Assembly (NCBI GenBank): GCA_018399855.1
Contig: JAGYNX010000128.1
Location: forward strand, 1 to 6,002
Length of the DNA: 6,002 bases
From: Spirochaetota bacterium
Lineage (GTDB): Bacteria > Spirochaetota > UBA4802 > UB4802
Direction: 5' to 3'
Each line of letters begins with the position of its first letter. Position 1 is the stretch's first letter. Below the pieces are notes generated by a model. That model saw nothing but the letters and a program-made list of their open reading frames with translations. It made no database searches and was not told the DNA's origin. Shown one piece after another: positions 1 through 5,730 of this stretch. The position numbers and the translations under genes were made by a program.

Positions 1-2987
1 TCGGAACCACAGCCGGGAAAATATATTACACTTTTTTCTACTTCAATACCAGGTTTTTGAAATGTGATGAAGGCAGTGCGCTTGCTCAAGCCCAGTCTTT
101 CCCTGAGGGACCTGGCGCCTGATACAGGAAATTTACCCTTGAGATACCCTGAAATCAGTGGCACAATCCTTGAGGTAAGTGCTGAAACTGGCCGATTCAC
201 ATAATATCCGATCCTTTGTGCCCTGTAACCAAGTTTGAGGATCAGGATTCTGAACAACTTGTTCATGTAATACCCTTTCTGCTTGAGGTAAAAGAGAGTA
301 AAGGTAGTTACCGGCTTGAATCTGGATTTCTTTCGATGTACCAGGAGTGCCCGCGCTTCAAGGGTGATGTCACCGAAATCAATATTTACAGGGCAGGGAA
401 CCTGGCAATTATGACAGATTGTACAATGATCAGTAATCTCCCTCAGTTTTTTAAAATTGCGAAAACTCAGCGTATTAGAAGTCTGTATGTCATATAAAAC
501 TGCTTCTATGATAAGTGCAGTACCTAGAATTTTATTTCGCGGATTGAAGAACATTGTACCACCGGGATAATGTGTATTACATACTCCCTTGCATTTCCCG
601 CAACGAACACATGAAGCGATTGATGTTGAGAGTTTTTCCAAGTCTGTAGCTTTTAATATGAAGGCTTCAAGTTCAAGCAGGTTAAATGATGGCGTATAGA
701 TATTATCAAGATTCAAATGACTGCTCAGTTTCCCCGGGTTGAATATGTTATCAGGATCAGCCAGCTTCTTATAGGCAGCATAGCTGTCAAGGGTTTGCTG
801 GTCTATGAATCTGAGTTTGGTCAGTCCTATGCCATGTTCACCAGATATGACACCCCCCAGTTCCACAACTTTCTCCATGATGATGCCTGCGGTACTATTA
901 GCTTCACGCATCATGGCGTAATCATTTGAATGCACTGGTATATTTACGTGAACGTTCCCGTCTCCAGCATGCATATGTGTGGCAATTATTATACGCCTGT
1001 TTTCCTGGGCGCCTACCAGTTCGTCGAATTCCAGAAAGAGTTGCGCATATCCATGAAAAATGCTGTGAAACACGTCTACTACATTCTTTTTGAAGTCCAG
1101 GGTAATCTGTTCTTCCTGTAGTAGCTGGAAAAGCGACCTGGCATCACTGGAATACGACGAATCATATTTAAAGAATTCCCTGGCTGTAGTATCAAGATTA
1201 CCCGCGTAATCATAATAGGTTTCACTAAGTGGTTTTAAGTTGTTCAGGTAATCAGAAATTTTGCCCGCAATAAATTCATCATCGCCGAAATTATCAGCTT
1301 TTGATAAAAATGTTTCAATATCATTAATGATAGCGATGTAATTGGCGAGTTCTTTCTTCACATTCAGTTTTTCAATAAAGTCAGCGAAATCAGGAATTTT
1401 CTCAAGTGGTATAACAATATCCTCGTTGAGTTTAAACGCGTTGGTGTGACGGGCTATGGCTCCAAGGTTCTTTCTATCTTTCCAGAATCGTTCACGTGCA
1501 GAACTGTCCTTAGCAATCATTCCTTCCGTGTTATACTGCTGCACCATGGATATCATTGTTTTGCAGGAGTTATCAAGTTCATCTTCATCATTACTCTCAA
1601 TATCGATAAGCAGAACTGCCTTGGGTATCTCGGTACGTCGAGACTTGTTTCTGTATTGTATTGCCTTTACGTACTTTTCGTCAAAGTGTTCAAGTGCGGT
1701 TAAATAGACAGTATCATTGTTTGAGAACCTGTCCATAATATCCACGATAGCTTTAGATGCGTATACCATGTTGTTCCCGAAAAATTCAAGACAAATGGTT
1801 CTGCAATGGGCAAAAGGACGGTACAGCACGAAAGTCGCGGAGACGATGATACCATCTCCGCCTTCTTTTTGAATACCCGGAACTCCGCCCAGAGCCTTGT
1901 TGGTAATATCTTTTCCAAGACCTTTTTTTCTAATATCTGTACCATCAAGTTCAATGGTGCGCAGATGGGTTTCCCCCTTTGCCGGGTGAATTCGGTATAC
2001 TTCGAATGTAATTATATCGTCTTCAAGGATTTTCCTGTATGGATGATGAATGCGCCTGATTTCCAGGAGGTTCCCCTCACTGTCTACCAGCCGGTATGAA
2101 AGAAGATTATCTATACATGTGCCCCACATTACACATTTTTTTCCGCCTGCATTTTCCGCAATGTTTCCTCCTATAGTTGATGCCCATGCAGATGTGGGAT
2201 CAGTAGCGAAGATGTATCCACTTTGCTGGCAGTATTGTATAACATCATCGGTCACTACTCCTGCCTCAACCTCGACAGCTGGAATCTCGCGTCCAAGATC
2301 AATTATATTATGTATGGGATTAATACCGGTAAGCTTTTCAGTATTAATGACCATGGTATTGCGGTCAAGAGGAACAGCTCCCCCGGTAAGGCCAGTTCCT
2401 CCTCCACGGGGAATAATATTCAGTTCAAGGCGGCGGGCAGCCTTTACAAGTGACATGATTTCCTGTATAGAATCCGGGTATACAACAACAGCCGGGTATT
2501 CCACACGCCAGTCTGTAGCATCGGTAGCATGCGAAACCTTGTGAAAAGCGGTAAACTGGATATTCTCAGAATGAGTAATGGTTTTGAGGGTGAGAGCGAT
2601 TTTTAATCGTTTTCTGCGTTCGTGCCTGAAATTTTCAAAAAATGCGTCTTCTATGGTTCGGACACGTTCAAGGAGATCAGCAACCAGCTCTTCATCATTG
2701 GCACCTCTCTCTATAACAGCAAGGCGTTGCTGATGCTGCTTCCTGAGTTTTCTTAGTTTTTTTTTGTTCTCAAGCAGATCGTTAAAGATGTAAGGGTTTC
2801 TATCAATGATAAAGATGTCACCAAGATTCTCAAAGAGAAGTTTTGCACTTCGTCCTGTTTTTCGACGCTGCCTGAGGGCATTGATAATTGACCAGGTTTT
2901 CTCATCAAAATACTTAAGTATAATTTCCCGGTCTGAAAATGATGTATAATTATAGGGTATTTCCCTGAACTTGAAATCTCTTTTCAT
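1..2987 (-). CDS. FAD-linked oxidase / Fe-S oxidoreductase, DUF3683 type (partial, C-terminus off the left edge)
   Basis: This frame is open from ATG at 2987 to the left edge, giving 995 codons with no stop. Domains in order: an N-terminal DUF3683-like segment (about residues 1-100, with REIPYNYTSFSDRE near the start); a GlcD-type FAD_binding_4 domain with PRGGGTGLTGG (193-203) and DPTSAW...IGGNIAENAGG (263-282); a C-terminal FAD-oxidase domain with HAGDGNVH (673-680), SGEHGIG (715-721) and DPDNIFNPGK (744-753); ferredoxin-type cysteines C793/796/799/803 and C855/858/861/865; and the first CCG-domain motif, FPGCG (C993). Family knowledge: relatives are D-lactate, glycolate and D-2-hydroxyglutarate dehydrogenases (GlcD, Dld, YdiJ). 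They oxidise a 2-hydroxy acid through FAD and pass electrons to Fe-S clusters, often at the membrane. The substrate is not deducible here. From memory, full-length relatives are about 1,200-1,300 residues, so most of the CCG region is missing. There is no clear Shine-Dalgarno; the start rests on the family-like N-terminus. Confidence 0.93.
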   Translation of the reverse strand, partial: MKRDFKFREIPYNYTSFSDREIILKYFDEKTWSIINALRQRRKTGRSAKLLFENLGDIFIIDRNPYIFNDLLENKKKLRKLRKQHQQRLAVIERGANDEELVADLLERVRTIEDAFFENFRHERRKRLKIALTLKTITHSENIQFTAFHKVSHATDATDWRVEYPAVVVYPDSIQEIMSLVKAARRLELNIIPRGGGTGLTGGAVPLDRNTMVINTEKLTGINPIHNIIDLGREIPAVEVEAGVVTDDVIQYCQQSGYIFATDPTSAWASTIGGNIAENAGGKKCVMWGTCIDNLLSYRLVDSEGNLLEIRRIHHPYRKILEDDIITFEVYRIHPAKGETHLRTIELDGTDIRKKGLGKDITNKALGGVPGIQKEGGDGIIVSATFVLYRPFAHCRTICLEFFGNNMVYASKAIVDIMDRFSNNDTVYLTALEHFDEKYVKAIQYRNKSRRTEIPKAVLLIDIESNDEDELDNSCKTMISMVQQYNTEGMIAKDSSARERFWKDRKNLGAIARHTNAFKLNEDIVIPLEKIPDFADFIEKLNVKKELANYIAIINDIETFLSKADNFGDDEFIAGKISDYLNNLKPLSETYYDYAGNLDTTAREFFKYDSSYSSDARSLFQLLQEEQITLDFKKNVVDVFHSIFHGYAQLFLEFDELVGAQENRRIIIATHMHAGDGNVHVNIPVHSNDYAMMREANSTAGIIMEKVVELGGVISGEHGIGLTKLRFIDQQTLDSYAAYKKLADPDNIFNPGKLSSHLNLDNIYTPSFNLLELEAFILKATDLEKLSTSIASCVRCGKCKGVCNTHYPGGTMFFNPRNKILGTALIIEAVLYDIQTSNTLSFRNFKKLREITDHCTICHNCQVPCPVNIDFGDITLEARALLVHRKKSRFKPVTTFTLFYLKQKGYYMNKLFRILILKLGYRAQRIGYYVNRPVSALTSRIVPLISGYLKGKFPVSGARSLRERLGLSKRTAFITFQKPGIEVEKSVIYFPGCGS

Positions 2988-3012
2988 TAAATGATACCAT
3001 TTTTTAGTTTGA

Positions 3013-3035
3013 GGTTGTAGTATATACTATAAACC
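3013..3035. repeat. palindrome, possible operator upstream of the oxidoreductase gene
   Basis: TAGTATATACTA at 3018-3029 is a perfect 12-bp palindrome. It is flanked by GGTT (3013-3016) and AACC (3032-3035), which extend the dyad with a one-base offset. It lies in the only gap between ruvB and the oxidoreductase gene and overlaps the best -10 candidate there, as a repressor site would. The core is entirely A/T apart from one G and one C, so chance is a real alternative. Confidence 0.35.
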
Positions 3036-3055
3036 GAATTTGATGGTTTTCTAAA
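3026..3055 (-). promoter_or_regulatory. weak candidate promoter for the DUF3683 oxidoreductase
   Basis: On the minus strand TTTAGA (3055-3050, 4/6 to consensus) is followed after 18 nt by TATAGT (3031-3026, 5/6). It would start transcription about 30 nt before the ATG at 2987. The 115-bp gap after ruvB makes a separate promoter plausible. The -35 box is poor, and the gene could also be read through from ruvB. The -10 box overlaps the palindrome at 3018-3029. Confidence 0.3.
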
Positions 3056-3102
3056 ATAATTAGATTAATCTTCATATAACAGTAAGCGTGACAGGGTGTG
3101 TG

Positions 3103-4140
3103 TCAATCAGTATCATCAAAAAGTGTATTGCCTTCATCATGGTCAGAAGAATAGCGTAGTCCGAGGTGATCAAAGGCCTGCCTGGTTGCCATGCGGCCCC
3201 GGGGTGTTCGTTTCAGCATACCTGCCTGTACCAGGAATGGTTCATAATAATCCTCGAGCGTGTCGGTTTCTTCACCAACAGAAATGGCTATGGTTTTTAT
3301 TCCCACAGGTCCACCATCATACTTGTCAATAATGGTAGAAAGTATCCGACGGTCCATTTCATCAAGACCAATGGCGTCAATATTCAGTTTCTTCAGGGCA
3401 AATGAAGTAATATCAAGATCTATTGTATCCAGGTTTTGTACAGTAGCAAAATCAGTAACTCTTTTCAGCAGCCTGTTCACAATTCTTGGTGTACGGCGTG
3501 ATCGCCTGGCAATTTCAAGTGCCGCGTCATCAGATATGGGTACACCAATTATTTTAGCGGTACGCCTGGCAATTTTTTGAAGCTCGTCAGGTTCATAGTA
3601 ATTAAGTCTTAATGGTATGCCAAACCTGTCACGAAGAGCGGAGGTGAGTAGTCCTGTGCGGGTTGTGGCACCCACCAGGGTGAATGCAGAAAGCTGAATC
3701 TTTATACTTTTTGCTCCAACACCCTGACCAATGATTATATCAAGACACCTGTCCTCCATGGCAGGATACAGTATTTCTTCAATTGCAGGAGAAAGCCGGT
3801 GAATTTCATCGATAAAAAATACGTCATTGTCTTCAAGACTTGTAAGTATTGATGCCAGGTCACCTGCCTTCTCAATTGCCGGAGCTGATGTTGACTTGAT
3901 GTTAACCCCAAGTTCCCTGGCTATTATCAGGGCCAGGGTCGTTTTACCCAGGCCGGGAGGCCCTGCCAGGAGTACGTGATCAAGAGTGCATGAACGCATC
4001 CTTGCAGATTGAATGAATACCTTGAGGTTTTCAATCAACTGTGACTGCCCGATGAATTCATCGATATTATGCGGCCTTAGAGAACGATCATCGTCATCTT
4101 CAAGCCTTCCTGTATTGGTTAGACGAGAAATCTGGTCCAT
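3103..4140 (-). CDS. ruvB: Holliday junction branch migration DNA helicase RuvB
   Basis: RuvB is the AAA+ motor that, with RuvA, drives branch migration of Holliday junctions in recombinational repair. The 345-residue product has usual family length. Visible motifs: the conserved RPHNIDEFIGQ region (22-32), Walker A GPPGLGKT (60-67), Walker B FIDEIH (109-114), sensor 1 GATTRTG (157-163), the LRDRFG arginine-finger region (169-174), a sensor-2-like TPRIVNR (217-223), and a winged-helix C-terminus with GGPVGIKT (276-283) and RTPRGR (311-316). The start is bounded: the in-frame TAA of the upstream EIIA gene lies only two codons before this ATG. An acidic run DDDD (16-19) sits near the N-terminus. 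No ruvA or ruvC is in the window. It probably shares a transcript with the EIIA gene six bases upstream. No good Shine-Dalgarno is visible, so coupling to that gene is likely. Confidence 0.98.
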   Translation of the reverse strand: MDQISRLTNTGRLEDDDDRSLRPHNIDEFIGQSQLIENLKVFIQSARMRSCTLDHVLLAGPPGLGKTTLALIIARELGVNIKSTSAPAIEKAGDLASILTSLEDNDVFFIDEIHRLSPAIEEILYPAMEDRCLDIIIGQGVGAKSIKIQLSAFTLVGATTRTGLLTSALRDRFGIPLRLNYYEPDELQKIARRTAKIIGVPISDDAALEIARRSRRTPRIVNRLLKRVTDFATVQNLDTIDLDITSFALKKLNIDAIGLDEMDRRILSTIIDKYDGGPVGIKTIAISVGEETDTLEDYYEPFLVQAGMLKRTPRGRMATRQAFDHLGLRYSSDHDEGNTLFDDTD

Positions 4141-4146
4141 GAAGGG

Positions 4147-4620
4147 TTATTTCTTTTGTGGATTTTCGTATTGCTTAATAATTTTTAATATTGAGACTGC
4201 AGTTTTTGCGCTAATTATTTCCTCTCGTAATTCATTGTCATTCATAATCTTGGCAATATTTGCAAGTGTCTTGATATGTTGTGTGAGTTTATTTTTAGGT
4301 ACGATCAATAATATAGCTATCTGCACCGGAAGATTGTCAATGGCATCAAAATTAATACCCTTATTACATATAGACATTATAACGATCACGTCATCAACTT
4401 TTGCGTTGGTGCAGTGTGGAATTGCAACCCCCTTGCCGATACCTGTGCTCATCGACTTTTCCCTGTCAAAAAGGGACTTCCGAATGGTTTCCCTGTCATC
4501 GGGATTAACATACTTATTCTTTACTGCCTGATCAAGCATTGTATCAATGAGGTCCCATCGATCTTTTGCCTTGCAATTAGTAAGAATATCGCTTTTTTTC
4601 AGATTGTTTGATAGAACCAT
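4147..4620 (-). CDS. ptsN: PTS EIIA domain protein, PtsN (nitrogen-PTS/fructose) family
   Basis: The 157-residue product is a single stand-alone PTS EIIA type 2 domain. GIGKGVAIPHC (60-70) holds the expected phospho-accepting His69. A second conserved histidine, H115 in QHIKTLANIAKIM, matches the other active-site His of the fold. The N-terminus (LKKSDIL, CKAKDRWDLID) is typical of PtsN. Family knowledge: such proteins take phosphate from HPr or NPr and mostly regulate (potassium transport, nitrogen or carbon signalling) rather than carry sugar. No EIIB/EIIC, HPr, rpoN or hpf gene is in the window, which supports a regulatory role but leaves the target unknown. The start cannot be further upstream, because TAA lies in frame two codons before the ATG. 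It is first in the minus-strand block, six bases ahead of ruvB. The gene symbol is given at family level. Confidence 0.9.
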   Translation of the reverse strand: MVLSNNLKKSDILTNCKAKDRWDLIDTMLDQAVKNKYVNPDDRETIRKSLFDREKSMSTGIGKGVAIPHCTNAKVDDVIVIMSICNKGINFDAIDNLPVQIAILLIVPKNKLTQHIKTLANIAKIMNDNELREEIISAKTAVSILKIIKQYENPQKK

Positions 4621-4685
4621 AAATTAAAACCGATCATTAACTGATGCTAATTTCACGTACAATGTCATTATTTTCATACTATGTA

Positions 4686-4714
4686 AATAAAGAATAATAA
4701 TTTGATTTAGTCAA
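4686..4714 (-). promoter_or_regulatory. candidate sigma-70 promoter for the EIIA-ruvB block
   Basis: On the minus strand TTGACT (4714-4709, 5/6) is followed after 17 nt by TTTATT (4691-4686, 4/6). A transcript would begin near 4679, leaving a leader of about 58 nt before the EIIA ATG at 4620. Position and spacing suit the divergent gap, but the -10 box is only fair in an AT-rich region. Confidence 0.45.
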
Positions 4715-4775
4715 GTGTATTATTAAGAGTGTCATGAACGAAAGATTTAAAGGTATCTTAACACTAAAAATATAA

Positions 4776-4805
4776 TTGACTATTTCTATACCATTCAATT
4801 AGAAT
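4776..4805 (+). promoter_or_regulatory. candidate sigma-70 promoter for the STAS gene
   Basis: TTGACT (4776-4781, 5/6) is followed after 18 nt by TAGAAT (4800-4805, 5/6). Transcription would begin near 4812, giving a leader of about 74 nt. It faces away from the EIIA promoter; the two -35 boxes are 61 bp apart. The short palindrome TGATATCA (4815-4822) lies just past the predicted start. Confidence 0.55.
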
Positions 4806-4885
4806 ATTATTGTCTGATATCATCTAAACAGAATATGTTCTTTATTAATTATTGTTAAATCAATGACGGTGTTAAGAGGTAGGAT

Positions 4886-5215
4886 ATGATAGAGCTTCAG
4901 GACAAGGATAATGATCTTTACGTTATAAAGATTAATATGCAGGAAGTTCATACGCTTGATGTACCTGACCTGAAGGAGAAGCTTCAGCAGGCGATTGTGA
5001 GCAAGGGAATAAAAAAAATGGTAATCGATCTCTCAGATGTGAAGATGATAACCAGTTCCGGCATCGGAATATTCCTGAACATTAACCAGAGTCTTAAATC
5101 ACAGCTCAGACTGGCTTCTCCCAACCAGGAGGTTCAGCGCGTTCTTGAGCTGACAAAGGTTACGTCAATGATAAAGGTCTTTGATACAGTTGATGCAGCC
5201 ATAAATAGTTTTTAA
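4886..5215 (+). CDS. STAS-domain protein, anti-sigma-factor antagonist (SpoIIAA/RsbV-like)
   Basis: The 109-residue product is one STAS domain with no other domain, the usual size for SpoIIAA/RsbV-type anti-anti-sigma factors. Its core VIDLSDVKMITSSGIGIF (46-63) aligns with the SpoIIAA phosphorylation loop, placing Ser57 and Ser58 at the conserved serines. The Asp that precedes them in SpoIIAA and RsbV is Thr56 here, a common variant. Family knowledge: the unphosphorylated form binds a serine-kinase anti-sigma factor and releases the sigma factor, and phosphorylation switches it off. No anti-sigma kinase, phosphatase or sigma gene is in the window, so its partner is unknown. It could serve another STAS role. 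A strong Shine-Dalgarno AAGAGG (4874-4879) lies six bases before the ATG. It has its own promoter candidate and is separated from yggU by 239 bp. Confidence 0.92.
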   Translation: MIELQDKDNDLYVIKINMQEVHTLDVPDLKEKLQQAIVSKGIKKMVIDLSDVKMITSSGIGIFLNINQSLKSQLRLASPNQEVQRVLELTKVTSMIKVFDTVDAAINSF

Positions 5216-5234
5216 AAAAATATTTTGTTAAATA

Positions 5235-5263
5235 TTGACTTTGGCTTAGAAGGTACGTATTAT
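5235..5263 (+). promoter_or_regulatory. candidate sigma-70 promoter for the yggU-lipoprotein pair
   Basis: TTGACT (5235-5240, 5/6) is followed after exactly 17 nt by TATTAT (5258-5263, 5/6). This is the best promoter match in the window. The predicted start, near 5270, falls just before the first inverted repeat of the leader and leaves about 185 nt before the yggU ATG. It sits 20 bp after the STAS stop codon. Confidence 0.6.
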
Positions 5264-5269
5264 CAATAC

Positions 5270-5360
5270 AGGAAAGTGATGTACAGGAACTACAACTCCT
5301 TCACTTTACCGGTTATACCGTCATTGACGGTAAAAAGAGTTAGGTACAGAATTGTACCCA
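5270..5360 (+). promoter_or_regulatory. structured 5' leader with overlapping inverted repeats
   Basis: Several inverted repeats crowd this stretch. AAAGTGA (5273-5279) pairs with TCACTTT (5301-5307), with AGGA (5285-5288)/TCCT (5297-5300) nested inside. TACCGTCA (5316-5323) mirrors TGACGGTA (5325-5332), giving a 7-bp stem with loop ATT. AACTC (5294-5298) can pair with GAGTT (5337-5341). GGTACA (5343-5348) pairs with TGTACC (5353-5358) around a GAAT tetraloop. TTTACCG (5305-5311) can also pair with CGGTAAA (5328-5334), which competes with both the first and second stems. Competing pairings are what attenuators and riboswitches use, but I recognise no known riboswitch class. A small RNA starting near 5270 is an alternative. 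Confidence 0.45.
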
Positions 5361-5376
5361 CTGAGTATTAGGTTTT

Positions 5377-5429
5377 TTTGAAAAGAAAGAGGATGAAAAT
5401 CCTGAATTTTCATCCTCTTTCTTTTCAAA
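5377..5429. repeat. perfect 24-bp inverted repeat (hairpin, 5-nt loop) upstream of yggU
   Basis: Positions 5377-5400 and 5406-5429 are exact reverse complements around the loop CCTGA (5401-5405). The left arm is almost all purine after its TTT start and the right arm almost all pyrimidine. The hairpin ends 13 nt before the yggU Shine-Dalgarno. Seven Ts (5373-5379) enter the left arm rather than follow the right arm. The base after the right arm is C and then ACACATG, so the layout is not a normal rho-independent terminator on the plus strand, and on the minus strand the hairpin is followed by A's. It could be a transcript-stabilising or RNase III target stem, or a copy of a dispersed repeat. 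The structure is certain; its role is not. Confidence 0.85.
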
Positions 5430-5442
5430 CACATGATTTTCC

Positions 5443-5446
5443 GGAG
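5443..5446 (+). promoter_or_regulatory. Shine-Dalgarno that decides the yggU start
   Basis: GGAG lies 8 nt before ATG at 5455 and 5 nt before an in-frame TTG at 5452. The ATG has good spacing and is the stronger start codon, so the protein is taken as 91 residues beginning MSGKD rather than 92. Confidence 0.75.
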
Positions 5447-5454
5447 CAGAATTG

Positions 5455-5730
5455 ATGTCAGGAAAGGATACAATTGATATTAAAGTCGTACCTCGCTCAT
5501 CCAGAAACAGTATAGTATGCCAGCCTGATGGAAAAATTAAAATTCATTTAAATAGTCCGCCAGTAGATGGGAAAGCAAATGCTGAATGTATAGGCATTTT
5601 GTCTAAAAAACTGGGGGTTGCGAAGTCCAATATCCATATTGTACGAGGCGAAAAGAGTAGAAATAAAAAGGTCATTATTGAAGGAATGAAACCTGCTGAT
5701 GTTGTAAGAATTATTATTGGAGACTCATAG
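5455..5730 (+). CDS. yggU: YggU / DUF167 (UPF0235) family protein
   Basis: The 91-residue product shows the full DUF167 signature: IKVVPRSSRN (9-18), then DGKIKIHLNSPPVDGKAN (25-42) with the near-invariant PPVDGKAN, and a later KKLGV...IVRGEKSRNKKV stretch (51-73). Length is normal for the family, which is a small alpha/beta fold of unknown biochemical function found widely in bacteria and in other domains. In many genomes it lies near yggS, yggT or proC, but none of those is in this window. The next gene begins at the base after its TAG, so the two are almost certainly cotranscribed and coupled. It is preceded by a structured leader and a 24-bp hairpin, suggesting post-transcriptional control. 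An upstream TTG at 5452 is a less likely start. Confidence 0.93.
   Translation: MSGKDTIDIKVVPRSSRNSIVCQPDGKIKIHLNSPPVDGKANAECIGILSKKLGVAKSNIHIVRGEKSRNKKVIIEGMKPADVVRIIIGDS
5719..5722 (+). promoter_or_regulatory. Shine-Dalgarno of the lipoprotein gene, inside yggU
   Basis: GGAG within the last codons of yggU lies 8 nt before GTG at 5731, which directly follows the yggU TAG. This spacing supports GTG over the later in-frame ATG at 5749 and implies translational coupling. Confidence 0.7.

Noticed and set aside
2050..2544. Plus-strand open frame of 164 codons, and several shorter plus-strand frames between 216 and 2453
   Set aside because: They lie antisense to the continuous, motif-rich oxidoreductase frame and show low-complexity or unrecognisable products without family motifs.
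3089..3105. TGACA/TGTCA inverted repeat at the ruvB stop codon as a terminator
   Set aside because: Only 5 bp of stem with a 7-nt loop and no following U-tract on the minus strand.
4013..4531. Plus-strand open frame of 172 codons across the EIIA-ruvB junction
   Set aside because: It is antisense to two confidently identified genes, and its hydrophobic, Ser/Ile/Leu-rich product is typical of a complement-strand shadow.
4815..4822. TGATATCA palindrome as an operator for the STAS gene
   Set aside because: An 8-bp AT-rich palindrome is expected often by chance, and nothing else marks it as a binding site.
4621..4885. Small gene or sigma-54 promoter in the divergent gap (considered because ptsN is often near rpoN)
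   Set aside because: No GG-N10-GC style -24/-12 element and no convincing start with Shine-Dalgarno and coding sequence were seen.
5218..5236. AATATT repeats just after the STAS stop as a terminator
   Set aside because: The stem would be entirely A-T, and the second arm overlaps the -35 box of the next promoter.
5343..5379. GGTACA hairpin plus the T7 run (5373-5379) as a rho-independent terminator
   Set aside because: The T run begins 14 nt after a 6-bp stem, too far for a canonical terminator. It could still matter as part of the leader, but I would not call it.
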